DNA from: Confluentibacter flavum
Lineage (GTDB): Bacteria; Bacteroidota; Bacteroidia; Flavobacteriales; Flavobacteriaceae
Length of the DNA stretch: 61,572 bases
Assembly: GCF_002843175.1 (NCBI RefSeq)
Contig: NZ_PJEO01000040.1
Coordinates: forward strand, 1-61,572
Reading direction: 5' to 3'
Below, in pieces: positions 45,844 to 55,250 of the stretch. The translations under genes and the position numbers were made by a program. The stretch's first letter is position 1. Each line of letters starts with the position of its first letter. A model generated the notes under the pieces. The model was not told where the DNA came from. It was given only the letters and a program-made list of their open reading frames with translations, and made no database searches.

Positions 45844-46605
45844 ATGAACAATACATTCAAAATTGGCTATGATGCCATGTTTTTTTTCGCTTTATTGTTA
45901 TTGATAACTTTAAATGTTTTTGCTGCTTACAGTGAAAATCCGTTATTTTTAAATGCTTCTAAAGTTATATTCATTCCTTTTTTCTTAATAGCTTTTTGTA
46001 TCAAGAAAAGAATAGTGAATTTGGTGTTTATTGCTTTTTTAGTGTTCTCATTTTTTGGTGACGCTTCTGGATTGTTTTTGGTAAATGATTTTGGAACAAC
46101 TAGCTCAAACACTATGTATATGTTTAGTTATATAGGTTTAATTGTGATTGGTGCTTCCAAATTCAAACTTGTGAATATTGATAAGGTGGTTGGTTTTTAT
46201 TTACTGGGTATTCTATTAATTAATGGTTATTTTCTATACTCATTATGTAGTATGTTGAACGCTTTAATAACAGACGGCACGGAAATGATTTTGTTTGGAA
46301 CAAAAAGTATGGCTTTAATACTTTTGGTTTTTATCTCATTTGCAGTATATCTAGGTAAACAAACAAAAGCATCCATTCTTTTTTTAATAATGGCAATATG
46401 TTTTGCTTTTTCAGATGTTCTAGAATATGTAGTACATTATTATGTTTATAATTGGAGCATTTTGATGTTAGATAGATTATTACATATTGCTGGACTGTTC
46501 TTTGCCTTTCAATACATCATTGAAACCAATAAAGTATCTAAAGGCATATATGATGAAAAGGATATTCTGGAAAAAACGTTTTCGAGAGAGAAGATTATGG
46601 CTTAA
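45844..46605 (+). CDS. Multi-pass membrane protein, possibly YhhN-like (2 of 2 tandem)
   Basis: A 253-residue protein with about eight hydrophobic helices. LVFSFFGDASGLFL is near the FSLxGD pattern of the YhhN family, and AFSDVLEYVVHYYVYNW comes late in the sequence. This is a better YhhN candidate than its neighbour. In known YhhN proteins the enzyme cleaves vinyl-ether lipids (lysoplasmalogenase), but this is not shown here. The gap before it (45631-45843) has no supported feature. Its end overlaps the convergent metallophosphatase gene by four bases. Confidence 0.6.
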   Translation: MNNTFKIGYDAMFFFALLLLITLNVFAAYSENPLFLNASKVIFIPFFLIAFCIKKRIVNLVFIAFLVFSFFGDASGLFLVNDFGTTSSNTMYMFSYIGLIVIGASKFKLVNIDKVVGFYLLGILLINGYFLYSLCSMLNALITDGTEMILFGTKSMALILLVFISFAVYLGKQTKASILFLIMAICFAFSDVLEYVVHYYVYNWSILMLDRLLHIAGLFFAFQYIIETNKVSKGIYDEKDILEKTFSREKIMA

Positions 46606-47519
46606 ACGGTTATAGCCACTCCATTAGCAGTTATTTTTTTTTCAGAATCAAAATAAAAATCGATTCGTCCCAAATTAATACCATAACAACCAACTTGGTT
46701 TACAAGCATATTTTTGTCTTCTATATTTTTCACTATAGTTGGTTTTGATAAAAAGGTGTGGGTATGGCCACCAATAATTAAGTCAATGTTTTTAGTTGCC
46801 GCGGCCAATTTTAAATCACTTATTTTATTTGGATTATCTCTAAAATCGTATCCTAAATGAGATAAACAAATAATTAAATCACAAGTTTCATCATCCTTTA
46901 AAATTCGAGTCATCTCTTGCGCCGTTTCTATTGGGTCTAAATATTTGGTTTCTTTATACATATTTTTATCAACCAAACCATCTAATTCAATACCTAGTCC
47001 GAAAACACCTATTTTAATGTTATCTTTTTTAAATATTCTATATGGTTTTACATGCATGTTCATAACTGTATTTGAAAAATCATAATTTGAACAGATAAAA
47101 TCAAATTTGGCATGAGGCAATTGGGCATATAAACCATCTATACCATTGTCGAAATCATGATTTCCAATAGTTGAGGCATCATATTTTAGCATGCTCATTA
47201 ACTTAAACTCCAGTTCGCCTCCATAATAATTAAAGTATGGTGTACCTTGAAAAATATCACCGGCATCCAATAAAAGCGTATTAGGATTTTCATTTCTAAT
47301 AGATTCTATTAAACTGGCTCTACGGGCAACGCCACCTTTATTAGCATTTCGTCCATCTTCTGGCCCAAACACGTCAATATGGCTGTGCACATCGTTAGTA
47401 TGTAAAATAGTTATTTTTGATGTTTTAGATGTGGTTGTAAACGACTGTAACCCCAAGCCGCCAAGTGTTAATGCCCCAGTTGCTACAGACGTTTTTTGTA
47501 AAAAATCTCTACGTTTCAT
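46602..47519 (-). CDS. Metallophosphatase (5'-nucleotidase N-terminal domain), exported
   Basis: A 305-residue protein equal to the metal-binding half of a UshA-like 5'-nucleotidase. Metal-ligand motifs are ILHTNDVHSHID, LLDAGDIFQG, IGNHDFDNG and IIGGHTHTF. It begins with a Tat-like signal (MKRRDFLQKTSVATGALTLG), so it probably acts in the periplasm. The C-terminal substrate-binding domain is encoded separately by the gene just upstream (47529-48290), nine bases away. The two products probably work together. Confidence 0.87.
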   Translation of the reverse strand: MKRRDFLQKTSVATGALTLGGLGLQSFTTTSKTSKITILHTNDVHSHIDVFGPEDGRNANKGGVARRASLIESIRNENPNTLLLDAGDIFQGTPYFNYYGGELEFKLMSMLKYDASTIGNHDFDNGIDGLYAQLPHAKFDFICSNYDFSNTVMNMHVKPYRIFKKDNIKIGVFGLGIELDGLVDKNMYKETKYLDPIETAQEMTRILKDDETCDLIICLSHLGYDFRDNPNKISDLKLAAATKNIDLIIGGHTHTFLSKPTIVKNIEDKNMLVNQVGCYGINLGRIDFYFDSEKKITANGVAITV

Positions 47520-47528
47520 AAGTTAATC

Positions 47529-48290
47529 TCAATTGTTTTTTTGAATGAACCTGTCGTCTTTAACCGGGTTTATAGTGTCAACTTTTTTAAAATTATCGAT
47601 CAAAGCATTTCTGACTTTATAATTTAAATCGTGAACGCCATCGTTTGGCTTAAAGAACGTCATATTATCACCACCATTGTATAAATAATCGTTAGTGGCG
47701 ACATAATAGGTGTTGTTATCTTCAATGTTTTTCCCATCTATGGTGGCTTTAATAACATTAAAATCGGTATCAATAATTAGTTTTAATTTCGAAATGGGAT
47801 GTGCTTTTTTGGACTTACTTAAATAAGCAACCAAACTATCCATTTGTGTTCCTTTCATTTCAACTACCAAGAGGCTGTTTTCAAAAGGCATCAATTCAAA
47901 AGCTGTTCTGGTTGTAATGTTTCCTTTTGAAATGATGGAACGTATACCGCCATGGTTTAATAAAACCATATCTATATTTTTTCCGGTTCGGCTTTTAAAA
48001 ATCGGGTTGGCTTCATTATAAACGGCATCAGCCATAAAGTTTCCAATAGCCGTATTAAAATCGCCATCAGTTTTGGTATAAGTGTCTGCCGAATATGCCA
48101 ACACGCTATCCAAATCTTTCTGTATATGGGTTCTGTAAGGCTTTATAAACACTTCTATATCATTGTCTGTTGAAATACTATCTGAAATGGAGATTTGTTT
48201 TCCTTCAATTTTAGCCAAATGTAAATGTGTTTCTTTACAGCTAAAAAAGAATAATAAAAATAAACAGAAAAAAAGATGTTTAAATGTCAT
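47529..48290 (-). CDS. 5'-nucleotidase C-terminal domain lipoprotein
   Basis: A 253-residue lipoprotein with the signal LFFCLFLLFFFSC and a lipobox cysteine at about residue 17. Residues about 50-240 match the substrate-binding C-terminal domain of 5'-nucleotidases: GNFMADAVYNEAN, MVLLNHGGIRSII, LMPFENSLLVVEMKGTQ and YYVATNDYLYNGGDNM. It precedes the metallophosphatase gene, so the domain order along the operon is the reverse of that in the single-chain enzyme. Confidence 0.87.
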   Translation of the reverse strand: MTFKHLFFCLFLLFFFSCKETHLHLAKIEGKQISISDSISTDNDIEVFIKPYRTHIQKDLDSVLAYSADTYTKTDGDFNTAIGNFMADAVYNEANPIFKSRTGKNIDMVLLNHGGIRSIISKGNITTRTAFELMPFENSLLVVEMKGTQMDSLVAYLSKSKKAHPISKLKLIIDTDFNVIKATIDGKNIEDNNTYYVATNDYLYNGGDNMTFFKPNDGVHDLNYKVRNALIDNFKKVDTINPVKDDRFIQKNN

Positions 48291-48336
48291 AAGAGATACT
48301 TGTGAATTTTTGCTGATATTTTGAATCTACTTTTGC

Positions 48337-48344
48337 TACCTTTG
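48337..48344 (+). promoter_or_regulatory. -7 promoter box upstream of the dapA operon
   Basis: TACCTTTG matches TAnnTTTG, and a second match, TACTTTTG (48328-48335), lies just before it. They are 18 and 27 bases before the ATG at 48363. Confidence 0.55.
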
Positions 48345-48362
48345 CGCAAAGTATAAAGGTAA

Positions 48363-48887
48363 ATGTTTTTAAGGGCTTTTAAAGAGAATTCAAATAAAAA
48401 GTATTTAAATAAAATATTATCAAATCGTTACGTAAACGTTGATGATAGTAAGGTTGAAAGCCTAGGTATTATCTTTAATTTGTTTGAAAATGAGGATTTT
48501 ACCTTATTCAAGGATTTAGCCGCAAAAATAAAAATACACCCTAATAATGTTAAGGTTATAGGTTTTTCTAATGATAAAAAAGCCGATTTAAATACTTGGG
48601 ATTTATGTTTTAATCCAGATGATTTTGGATGGAATGGCGGGATAAAGCATGTAGAATTGCAATCTTTTCTTGATAAAAAATTTGATGTTTTAATCAGTTA
48701 TTATCTGGCAGAGGATTTAGAATTGAAATTGATGACAGCCACATCGAAAGCCAAATTTAAAGTTGGCATTTTGCAGAGTGATCCCAGATTGAACGATTTA
48801 ATTATTAATACCAATTTAAAAGAATTTGATGTATTTGAAAATGAAGTTTTTAAATACTTAACTATATTAAATAAAATTAAAAAATGA
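48363..48887 (+). CDS. DUF6913-like hypothetical protein
   Basis: A 174-residue cytoplasmic protein of unknown function. Segments such as [39 protein letters not shown] and [15 protein letters not shown] make it a conserved flavobacterial family that I associate with DUF6913. No catalytic motif is seen. It overlaps dapA by four bases and starts the plus-strand run dapA, bamD, rpoZ, coaBC. Confidence 0.7.
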   Translation: MFLRAFKENSNKKYLNKILSNRYVNVDDSKVESLGIIFNLFENEDFTLFKDLAAKIKIHPNNVKVIGFSNDKKADLNTWDLCFNPDDFGWNGGIKHVELQSFLDKKFDVLISYYLAEDLELKLMTATSKAKFKVGILQSDPRLNDLIINTNLKEFDVFENEVFKYLTILNKIKK

Positions 48888-49762
48888 ACAGTAAGTTTCT
48901 AGGAACTGGAGTTGCTCTGGTTACACCATTTAAAACGGATTTAAGTGTAGATCATGAGGCGTTAACAAACATTGTTAACTTCAATATAGATAATGGAACA
49001 GATTATCTTGTAATTTGTGGTACAACAGGAGAAAGCGTAACCATTACAAAGCAAGAAAAACAAGATATTATAGAAACTATTTCTAAAGCTAATAATGGTC
49101 GAGTGCCTTTAGTATTAGGTATTGGCGGAAGCAATACCATGCAGGTTATTGAAGAAATAAAAACGACCAATTTAAACGGTATGGATGCTATTTTATCCGT
49201 ATCACCATACTATACAAAGCCAACACAAGAAGGCATTTATCAACACTTTAAAGCAATTTCGGAGGCATCACCTATTCCTATTATTTTATATAATGTTCCT
49301 GGGCGTACATCTAAAAATATGGAGCCAGAAACCACGTTAAGATTGGCAAACGATTTTGATAATATTATAGGTATAAAAGAAGCTTGTAATAATGTGGCCC
49401 AATATTTAAAATTATTGAAAGACAAACCAGAAGATTTTTTAATTATTTCTGGAGATGATGATTTAGCGCTTGGAGTTGTTTTAGCAGGTGGCGCTGGAGT
49501 TATATCTGTGATAGGACAAGCATTTCCTAAAGAATTTTCTAATATGATACGTTTAGGTTTAGAAGGGCATGCTAAAGAGGCGTACAAACTTCATTTTAAA
49601 TTAATGGATGTCATTGGTTATATTTTTGAAGAGAATAATCCTTCTGGTATTAAAGCCGTTTTTGAAGCTTTAAATTTATGCCAGGATACCGTAAGATTAC
49701 CATTAGTTCCTGCATCAAAAGGCTTAAAAGATAAAATTGTTGGCTATATAAATCAATACTAG
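48884..49762 (+). CDS. dapA: 4-hydroxy-tetrahydrodipicolinate synthase
   Basis: A 292-residue aldolase-fold enzyme condensing pyruvate with aspartate semialdehyde, the first committed step of lysine and diaminopimelate synthesis. The Schiff-base lysine is in GIKEAC (about residue 165). The catalytic tyrosine is in LYNVPGRT (about 137). CGTTGESVT (about 45-53) binds pyruvate. The length is normal. dapF is in the same window. No lysine riboswitch is seen, since it is coupled to the preceding gene. Confidence 0.95.
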   Translation: MNSKFLGTGVALVTPFKTDLSVDHEALTNIVNFNIDNGTDYLVICGTTGESVTITKQEKQDIIETISKANNGRVPLVLGIGGSNTMQVIEEIKTTNLNGMDAILSVSPYYTKPTQEGIYQHFKAISEASPIPIILYNVPGRTSKNMEPETTLRLANDFDNIIGIKEACNNVAQYLKLLKDKPEDFLIISGDDDLALGVVLAGGAGVISVIGQAFPKEFSNMIRLGLEGHAKEAYKLHFKLMDVIGYIFEENNPSGIKAVFEALNLCQDTVRLPLVPASKGLKDKIVGYINQY

Positions 49763-49850
49763 TGTTAAATATAACTTAAACCTTATTTATACTGTATTTT
49801 AGAGGCTATTTTCGTGTAAAATTATATTTTTAAAATCCATTAAAATAACT

Positions 49851-49858
49851 TAATTTTG
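49851..49858 (+). promoter_or_regulatory. -7 promoter box for bamD
   Basis: TAATTTTG matches TAnnTTTG, 108 bases before the bamD ATG. The leader between them contains no hairpin that I can support. Confidence 0.5.
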
Positions 49859-49966
49859 CCTCTTGTTTGAAATTTATGAAATGAGCGTCGTTAGGTTATG
49901 GTAATAAAACTTTAATTTAATTAAGCACATTACATCTGACAGATAAAAAGCAAAGAATACAAACAG

Positions 49967-50809
49967 ATGAAGCATTTTCTTTATATAGTAATATTACTTT
50001 CAGTTTTAAGCTCTTGTAGCGAATATCAAAAGGCCTTAAAATCTGAAGATATTGCTGAAAAGTTTAAACTGGGTGATTCTCTTTATAGCCAAGGTAAATA
50101 CGAAAAGGCAAACAAACTTTTTGCACAAATTGTTCCAAGTTACAGAGGAAAACCTCAAGCGGAAAAATTGATGTACTTGTATTCCAATACATTTTACAAA
50201 ATGAAAGATTATCATACATCTGCTTATCAATTTGAACGTTTTGCATCTAGCTATCCTGCTAGTGAGAAAGTTGCAGAAGCTGCCTTTTTAAGTGCAAAAA
50301 GTTATTATATGTTATCTCCAGAATATGCGAAAGATCAAACGGAGACAAAAGATGCCATTGAAAAATTACAAAATTTCCTTAATTTATATCCTGAATCTGA
50401 ATATTCAGCAGAAGCAAACAAACTTTTTAGGGAACTAGATTACAAATTAGAGAAAAAAGCATATGAAATTGCCAAGCAATATGCATTGATTGCGCCTGGA
50501 TATACAAAGGATTTTAATGCCGCCATAAAATCTTTCGATAATTTTATTTTTGAGTTTCCAGGTTCTGTATTAAGAGAAGATGCCTTGTTTTATAAATTTG
50601 ATGCCGCTTACCAACAAGCCATGAATAGTGTGGAGAATAAAGTTGTTTCAAATATGATTGTTCCTTTAAGGAAGAACCGTTTGGCACAAGCAAAAGAGTA
50701 TTATACAACGTTTAAAAAAAGCTATGGAAATTCAAAATATATAGCTGAAGCCGATAAAATGGCAGTTACATTAGAAGAGGAATTAAAAAATTACAGCAAT
50801 AAAAGTTAA
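49967..50809 (+). CDS. bamD: Outer membrane assembly lipoprotein BamD
   Basis: A 280-residue lipoprotein of the BAM complex that inserts beta-barrel proteins into the outer membrane. The signal peptide ends SVLSSCSEY with the lipobox cysteine at about residue 17. Five TPR-like helix pairs follow: YSQGKYEKANKLFAQIVPSY, YHTSAYQFERFASSYPASEK, EKLQNFLNLYPESEYSAEAN, and two more. The length is normal. It is followed by rpoZ after 11 bases, as in other flavobacteria. Confidence 0.93.
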   Translation: MKHFLYIVILLSVLSSCSEYQKALKSEDIAEKFKLGDSLYSQGKYEKANKLFAQIVPSYRGKPQAEKLMYLYSNTFYKMKDYHTSAYQFERFASSYPASEKVAEAAFLSAKSYYMLSPEYAKDQTETKDAIEKLQNFLNLYPESEYSAEANKLFRELDYKLEKKAYEIAKQYALIAPGYTKDFNAAIKSFDNFIFEFPGSVLREDALFYKFDAAYQQAMNSVENKVVSNMIVPLRKNRLAQAKEYYTTFKKSYGNSKYIAEADKMAVTLEEELKNYSNKS

Positions 50810-50820
50810 ATAGCAATACC

Positions 50821-51150
50821 ATGGATTTAAAAAGAACGAATGCTCCAGTTAATACCATAACTTACGATAGAAACCAAATTGATGAGCCAACAGAGAACAT
50901 CTACGAGTCAATTTCCATCATTGCAAGACGTGCCGAGCAAATTAATACAGAGATTAAAAGAGAACTAATCGACAAGTTGGAAGAATTTGCAACTTACAAT
51001 GACAGTCTTGAGGAAATCTTTGAAAACAAAGAACAAATTGAGGTGTCTAAATTTTATGAAAAATTACCTAAACCTCATGCGTTGGCTGTTCAAGAATGGT
51101 TAACAGATAAAATCTATTTTAGAAATACAGAGGAAGATTCCCAGGAATAA
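50821..51150 (+). CDS. rpoZ: DNA-directed RNA polymerase omega subunit (Bacteroidota type)
   Basis: A 109-residue protein similar to the omega subunit of Bacteroidota. The conserved segment is YESISIIARRAEQINTEIKR (about 29-48). It assists folding and assembly of the beta' subunit. It is longer and more diverged than the Proteobacterial form. It lies between bamD and coaBC; omega genes are often near coaBC in Bacteroidota, which supports the call. The 170-base gap after it has no feature I can support. Confidence 0.85.
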   Translation: MDLKRTNAPVNTITYDRNQIDEPTENIYESISIIARRAEQINTEIKRELIDKLEEFATYNDSLEEIFENKEQIEVSKFYEKLPKPHALAVQEWLTDKIYFRNTEEDSQE

Positions 51151-51320
51151 TTTTTAAAATGTCAATTTACTCATAGTAAATAGCTTTCAGGAGAATTTAG
51201 CTCATTTATTTTTTATTTTATCAAGGCATAAATTTCCAAGCATAGCCACGGTTACGATTGTAAATTTTAACGAAGAGAAAAGGAAAAGGAAACAGATAAA
51301 AACCTTGAAAGCTATTTTTT

Positions 51321-52532
51321 ATGAGTATTATAAGCGGCAAAAATATACTACTGGGCATAAGTGCTGGTATTGCCGCTTATAAAACTGCTTCTTTAGTAAG
51401 GTTATTTGTTAAAGCTGGTGCTAACGTAAAAGTCGTTATGACACCTGCTTCCAAAGACTTTATTACGCCTCTAACCTTATCAACACTTTCAAAGCACCCT
51501 GTATATTCATCTTTTACAAACGATGAAGACGATAATGCTGTGTGGAATAGCCACGTTGATTTAGGGCTTTGGGCGGATATCTTCATCATCGCTCCAGCAA
51601 CCGCCAATACCTTATCAAAAATGGCAAATGGTATCTGCGACAATTTATTGTTAGCTACCTATTTATCGGCTAAATGTCCGGTTTATTTTGCCCCGACGAT
51701 GGACTTGGACATGTATAAACATGAAAGTACGTTAAGATCTTTTAGTGTATTAAAAACTTATGGCAATATTATGATTCCTGCCACCAGTGGCGAATTGGCT
51801 AGTGGTTTGGTAGGAGAGGGCAGAATGGCAGAGCCGGAAGATATCATTCAATTTATTGAAAATGATATCTTAAACAAATTGCCTTTAAAGGGAAAAAAAA
51901 TACTTATTACGGCTGGCCCAACTTATGAAGCTATAGATCCTGTTCGGTTTATTGGCAATCATTCTAGCGGGAAAATGGGTTTTGAAATTGCCAAAGCTTC
52001 AGCCAATTTAGGCGCTGAGGTTATTTTAATTACGGGACCAACCCATGAAAATGTATCACATAGCTTAATACATATCGTTCCTGTGGTAAGTGCGGAAGAG
52101 ATGTATAATGCAACACATACTTATTTCAAAGAAACGGATGTGGCCATTTTATCGGCAGCTGTGGCCGATTTCAAACCAAAAGATGTCGCTAATCAAAAAA
52201 TAAAAAAGATAGTTGATACGTTAACATTAGAGTTAGAAAAAACCAAGGATATTTTAGCATCTTTAGGAACCATTAAAACCCATCAATTTTTGGTTGGTTT
52301 TGCTTTAGAAACCCATAATGAAGTTGAAAATGCAAAAGACAAACTTAAAAGAAAGAATTTAAACTTAATTGTCTTAAATTCGTTAAATGACTCGGGTGCT
52401 GGTTTTAAAAGCGACACTAATAAAGTGACTTTTATAAATGATAAAAACCAAATAACCGAATATCCATTAAAGTCGAAAGCTGAAGTTGCCAAAGACCTAT
52501 TAAACGAAATTATAAAACAACTGGATGCGTAA
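51321..52532 (+). CDS. coaBC: Phosphopantothenoylcysteine synthetase/decarboxylase CoaBC
   Basis: A 403-residue bifunctional enzyme of coenzyme A synthesis. The N-terminal FMN-binding decarboxylase (CoaC, about 1-175) starts KNILLGISAGIAAYKTASLV and contains the active histidine in NSHVDLG and PTMDLDMY. The C-terminal ligase (CoaB, about 185-403) contains TAGPTYEAIDPVRFIGNHSS and AAVADFKP. coaE, the last CoA gene, is 6 kb downstream. It overlaps the DUF4835 gene by eight bases. Confidence 0.95.
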   Translation: MSIISGKNILLGISAGIAAYKTASLVRLFVKAGANVKVVMTPASKDFITPLTLSTLSKHPVYSSFTNDEDDNAVWNSHVDLGLWADIFIIAPATANTLSKMANGICDNLLLATYLSAKCPVYFAPTMDLDMYKHESTLRSFSVLKTYGNIMIPATSGELASGLVGEGRMAEPEDIIQFIENDILNKLPLKGKKILITAGPTYEAIDPVRFIGNHSSGKMGFEIAKASANLGAEVILITGPTHENVSHSLIHIVPVVSAEEMYNATHTYFKETDVAILSAAVADFKPKDVANQKIKKIVDTLTLELEKTKDILASLGTIKTHQFLVGFALETHNEVENAKDKLKRKNLNLIVLNSLNDSGAGFKSDTNKVTFINDKNQITEYPLKSKAEVAKDLLNEIIKQLDA

Positions 52533-53415
52533 TATTATATTTATTCTATTTGTATGCTTTACAACTTTTATAGGGTTCTCTCAAGAGTTAAACTGTAATG
52601 TTGTAGTTAATGCGCGCCAAACGGGAAATGAGAATTTGCAGATTTTCAAAACACTCGAAAATCAGCTGACCGAGTTTGTTAACAATACAACATGGACCAA
52701 TAGAACATTTTCTGCCCAAGAGCGTATCAATTGCAGTATGAATATTACCATTACTGATTATAGCGGTGAATCTTTTCAAGGTACCATTCAAGTACAATCT
52801 TCACGCCCAGTTTTTGGGTCCTCTTATACCACACCTATTTATAATTTTAACGATAGGGATTTTTCGTTTAGATATTTGGAGTTTCAGAATATAATCTTTA
52901 ACGCAAACCAATACGAATCTAATTTAGTGTCTGTTATTGCTTTTCATGTATATATGATTTTAGCTTTGGATGCAGATTCGTTTACCAAAGGTGGCGGAGA
53001 GACATATTTTAAACAAGCCCAAACCATAGCCAATTATTCCCGACAGGAAAATTATAGAGGTTGGAAATTAGAAGATGGTTTACAAAGTAAATTTGCTTTA
53101 ATAGACAATGTATTGTCTTCAACTTTTCAAGAGTTTAGGGATGTGCTTTATACCTATCATAGGGAAGGCTTAGATGTTATGAGTGACAACCCAAAAGCAG
53201 GAAAAGAAAAAATAGCTGCTACTTTAAAACAGTTTGAAGCTATGAATAGCAGACGGCCAAATTCTTTTTTATTACGGACGTTTTTTGATTCTAAAGCAGA
53301 TGAAATAGAACAAATTTTCAGTGATGGCCCCAATGTGAATATTGCCAGCGTTAAAGAAACCTTGCAAAAAGTAGCCCCCATGCACAGTAGCAAATGGCAA
53401 AATATTAAGTTTTAA
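52525..53415 (+). CDS. DUF4835 family exported protein
   Basis: A 296-residue protein with a signal peptide (1-19, FIGFSQE). The mature part follows the DUF4835 layout: LNCNVVVNARQTG, RINCSMNITITDYSGESFQG and NFNDRDFSFRYLEFQNIIF. The family is Bacteroidota-specific, has no assigned function, and is usually encoded between coaBC and recN, as here. The overlap with coaBC suggests coupled translation. A periplasmic location is inferred from the signal peptide. Confidence 0.88.
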   Translation: MRNIIFILFVCFTTFIGFSQELNCNVVVNARQTGNENLQIFKTLENQLTEFVNNTTWTNRTFSAQERINCSMNITITDYSGESFQGTIQVQSSRPVFGSSYTTPIYNFNDRDFSFRYLEFQNIIFNANQYESNLVSVIAFHVYMILALDADSFTKGGGETYFKQAQTIANYSRQENYRGWKLEDGLQSKFALIDNVLSSTFQEFRDVLYTYHREGLDVMSDNPKAGKEKIAATLKQFEAMNSRRPNSFLLRTFFDSKADEIEQIFSDGPNVNIASVKETLQKVAPMHSSKWQNIKF

Positions 53416-53445
53416 GTTTCAAAGTTTCAAAGTTTCAAAGTTTCA
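53414..53445 (+). repeat. Four perfect AAGTTTCA octamers before recN
   Basis: AAGTTTCA occurs four times head to tail and a fifth copy is degraded (GAGTTTTT). It begins at the DUF4835 stop codon and ends about 50 bases before the recN ATG. The following A/C-rich leader (CAACCAATAACCAA) resembles that of the gene at 22443. Confidence 0.85.
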
Positions 53446-53496
53446 GAGTTTTTAACCAACAACTAGCAACCAATAACCAAGACCCTTAGCCAAAAC

Positions 53497-55149
53497 ATGT
53501 TAATATCACTTTCCATAAAAAATTATGCTTTAATTGATAATCTCCAAGTTAGTTTTAACGATGGGTTTTCAATAATTACAGGTGAAACCGGAGCAGGAAA
53601 GTCCATACTTTTAGGAGGCTTATCGTTGGTTTTAGGGAAGCGTGCCGATTTAAGCAGTTTAAAAAACACCGATGAAAAATGCGTGATTGAAGCCATTTTT
53701 AATATTTCAAACTACCATTTGAAATCGCTTTTTAAGACAGAGGATTTTGATTATGAAGAGCAAACCATCATCCGTAGGGAAATTTTGCCTTCAGGAAAAT
53801 CCAGGGCATTTGTAAATGATTCTCCAGTAAATTTGAATAGTCTACAACTTTTAGGGGAACGATTGATTGATATTCATTCCCAACACCAAACGTTGGAATT
53901 AACAAGTAACGATTTTCAATTTCAAATTATTGATGCCTTGGCAAATAACGAAACTGAACTTCAAAACTATAAATCAGAATTAAAGCTTTATAAATCACTT
54001 CAAAAGGAATTAAACGAATTGCTTCACTTTCAAGCAGAAGCGATTAAAGAACACGATTATAATTCATTTTTACTGAATGAATTGGTTGAGGCCAATTTGG
54101 TTGTCGGCGAAATTGAATTGCTGGAAGAAGAATATGAAACCTTAAATAATGTTGAGTCCATCAAGGAAAAACTGGCAGAATCTTATCAGCTTTTGGGTGA
54201 AGAACAAATCGGTATCATTTCAACATTAACCTTATTGAAAAACAGTCTTCAAAAATTAGCTGGGATGTCTTCAAAATATGAAGATTTATATAATCGAGTC
54301 AATAGTAGTTTGATTGATTTAGATGATGTTTTTGCTGAAATTGACGGACTTCAAGAAAATCTAGAAGCAAATCCAAGTAGATTGGAAGAAGTCAATCTAA
54401 AACTACAAAAGCTTCATAATTTGATGCAAAAACATGTGGCGACAGATGTTTCAGAATTAATTACTATAAAAAATAGTTTAGAAGAGAAAGTGTCGTACAC
54501 CGAAAATCTAGATGATACTATTCAAAAAAAGCAAATTGAAATTTCAAAGAAACATGAAGAATTGAACATTATTTCTGAAGTTATTCATAATAAACGTTCT
54601 GAAGTAATTCCAACCTTAGTTAACCAATTACAGGATATTTTAAAAGATTTGGGAATGCCCAATGCCCAATTTAAAATTGAGGTGAGTTACGGCAATGATT
54701 TTTTTGCTAACGGAAAAGATGCGTTGTCCTTTTTGTTTTCTGCCAATAAGGGCGGTAGTTTTAATGAATTGAAAAAGGCAGCTTCTGGAGGAGAATTGTC
54801 TCGGATTATGCTCGCCATAAAATCGGTTTTATCAAAATATATTCAGTTACCAACCATCATGTTTGATGAAATTGATACAGGTGTTTCTGGTGAAATTTCC
54901 AATAAAATGGGCGATATCATGTTAGAAATGAGCAAAACCATGCAAGTGTTTTCCATTACCCATTTGCCGCAGATTGCAGCCAAAGGCCATTCGCATTATA
55001 AAGTCTTTAAAGAAGATGTTAATGAGGTAACACAAACCAATCTTATGAAACTGAATCATGATGAGCGCATTGTTGAAATCGCGCAAATGCTGGGAGGTTT
55101 GGAAATGTCGTCCTCTGCCATTGCACACGCCAAAGAATTATTGAATTGA
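53497..55149 (+). CDS. recN: DNA repair protein RecN
   Basis: A 550-residue SMC-like ATPase for double-strand-break repair. Walker A is GETGAGKS (29-36). Coiled-coil arms span about 150-380. The C-terminal signature/Walker B region includes ASGGELSRIMLAIKSVLS and PTIMFDEIDTGVSGEISN, followed by VFSITHLPQIAAKG. The length is normal. Short tandem repeats flank it on both sides. Confidence 0.95.
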   Translation: MLISLSIKNYALIDNLQVSFNDGFSIITGETGAGKSILLGGLSLVLGKRADLSSLKNTDEKCVIEAIFNISNYHLKSLFKTEDFDYEEQTIIRREILPSGKSRAFVNDSPVNLNSLQLLGERLIDIHSQHQTLELTSNDFQFQIIDALANNETELQNYKSELKLYKSLQKELNELLHFQAEAIKEHDYNSFLLNELVEANLVVGEIELLEEEYETLNNVESIKEKLAESYQLLGEEQIGIISTLTLLKNSLQKLAGMSSKYEDLYNRVNSSLIDLDDVFAEIDGLQENLEANPSRLEEVNLKLQKLHNLMQKHVATDVSELITIKNSLEEKVSYTENLDDTIQKKQIEISKKHEELNIISEVIHNKRSEVIPTLVNQLQDILKDLGMPNAQFKIEVSYGNDFFANGKDALSFLFSANKGGSFNELKKAASGGELSRIMLAIKSVLSKYIQLPTIMFDEIDTGVSGEISNKMGDIMLEMSKTMQVFSITHLPQIAAKGHSHYKVFKEDVNEVTQTNLMKLNHDERIVEIAQMLGGLEMSSSAIAHAKELLN

Positions 55150-55166
55150 AAAAGAATAAAACAGTC

Positions 55167-55187
55167 AAGTTAAAAGTTAAAAGTTTA
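55167..55187 (+). repeat. Three AAGTTAA heptamers after recN
   Basis: AAGTTAA, AAGTTAA and AAGTTTA lie head to tail in the 101-base gap between recN and fabI. The rest of the gap is an A/C-rich leader for fabI. Confidence 0.7.
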
Positions 55188-55250
55188 GTATTTTTAACCT
55201 TTTAATTTTAACCAATTAAACGAATCAACACATAAACAAATAAACGCAGT

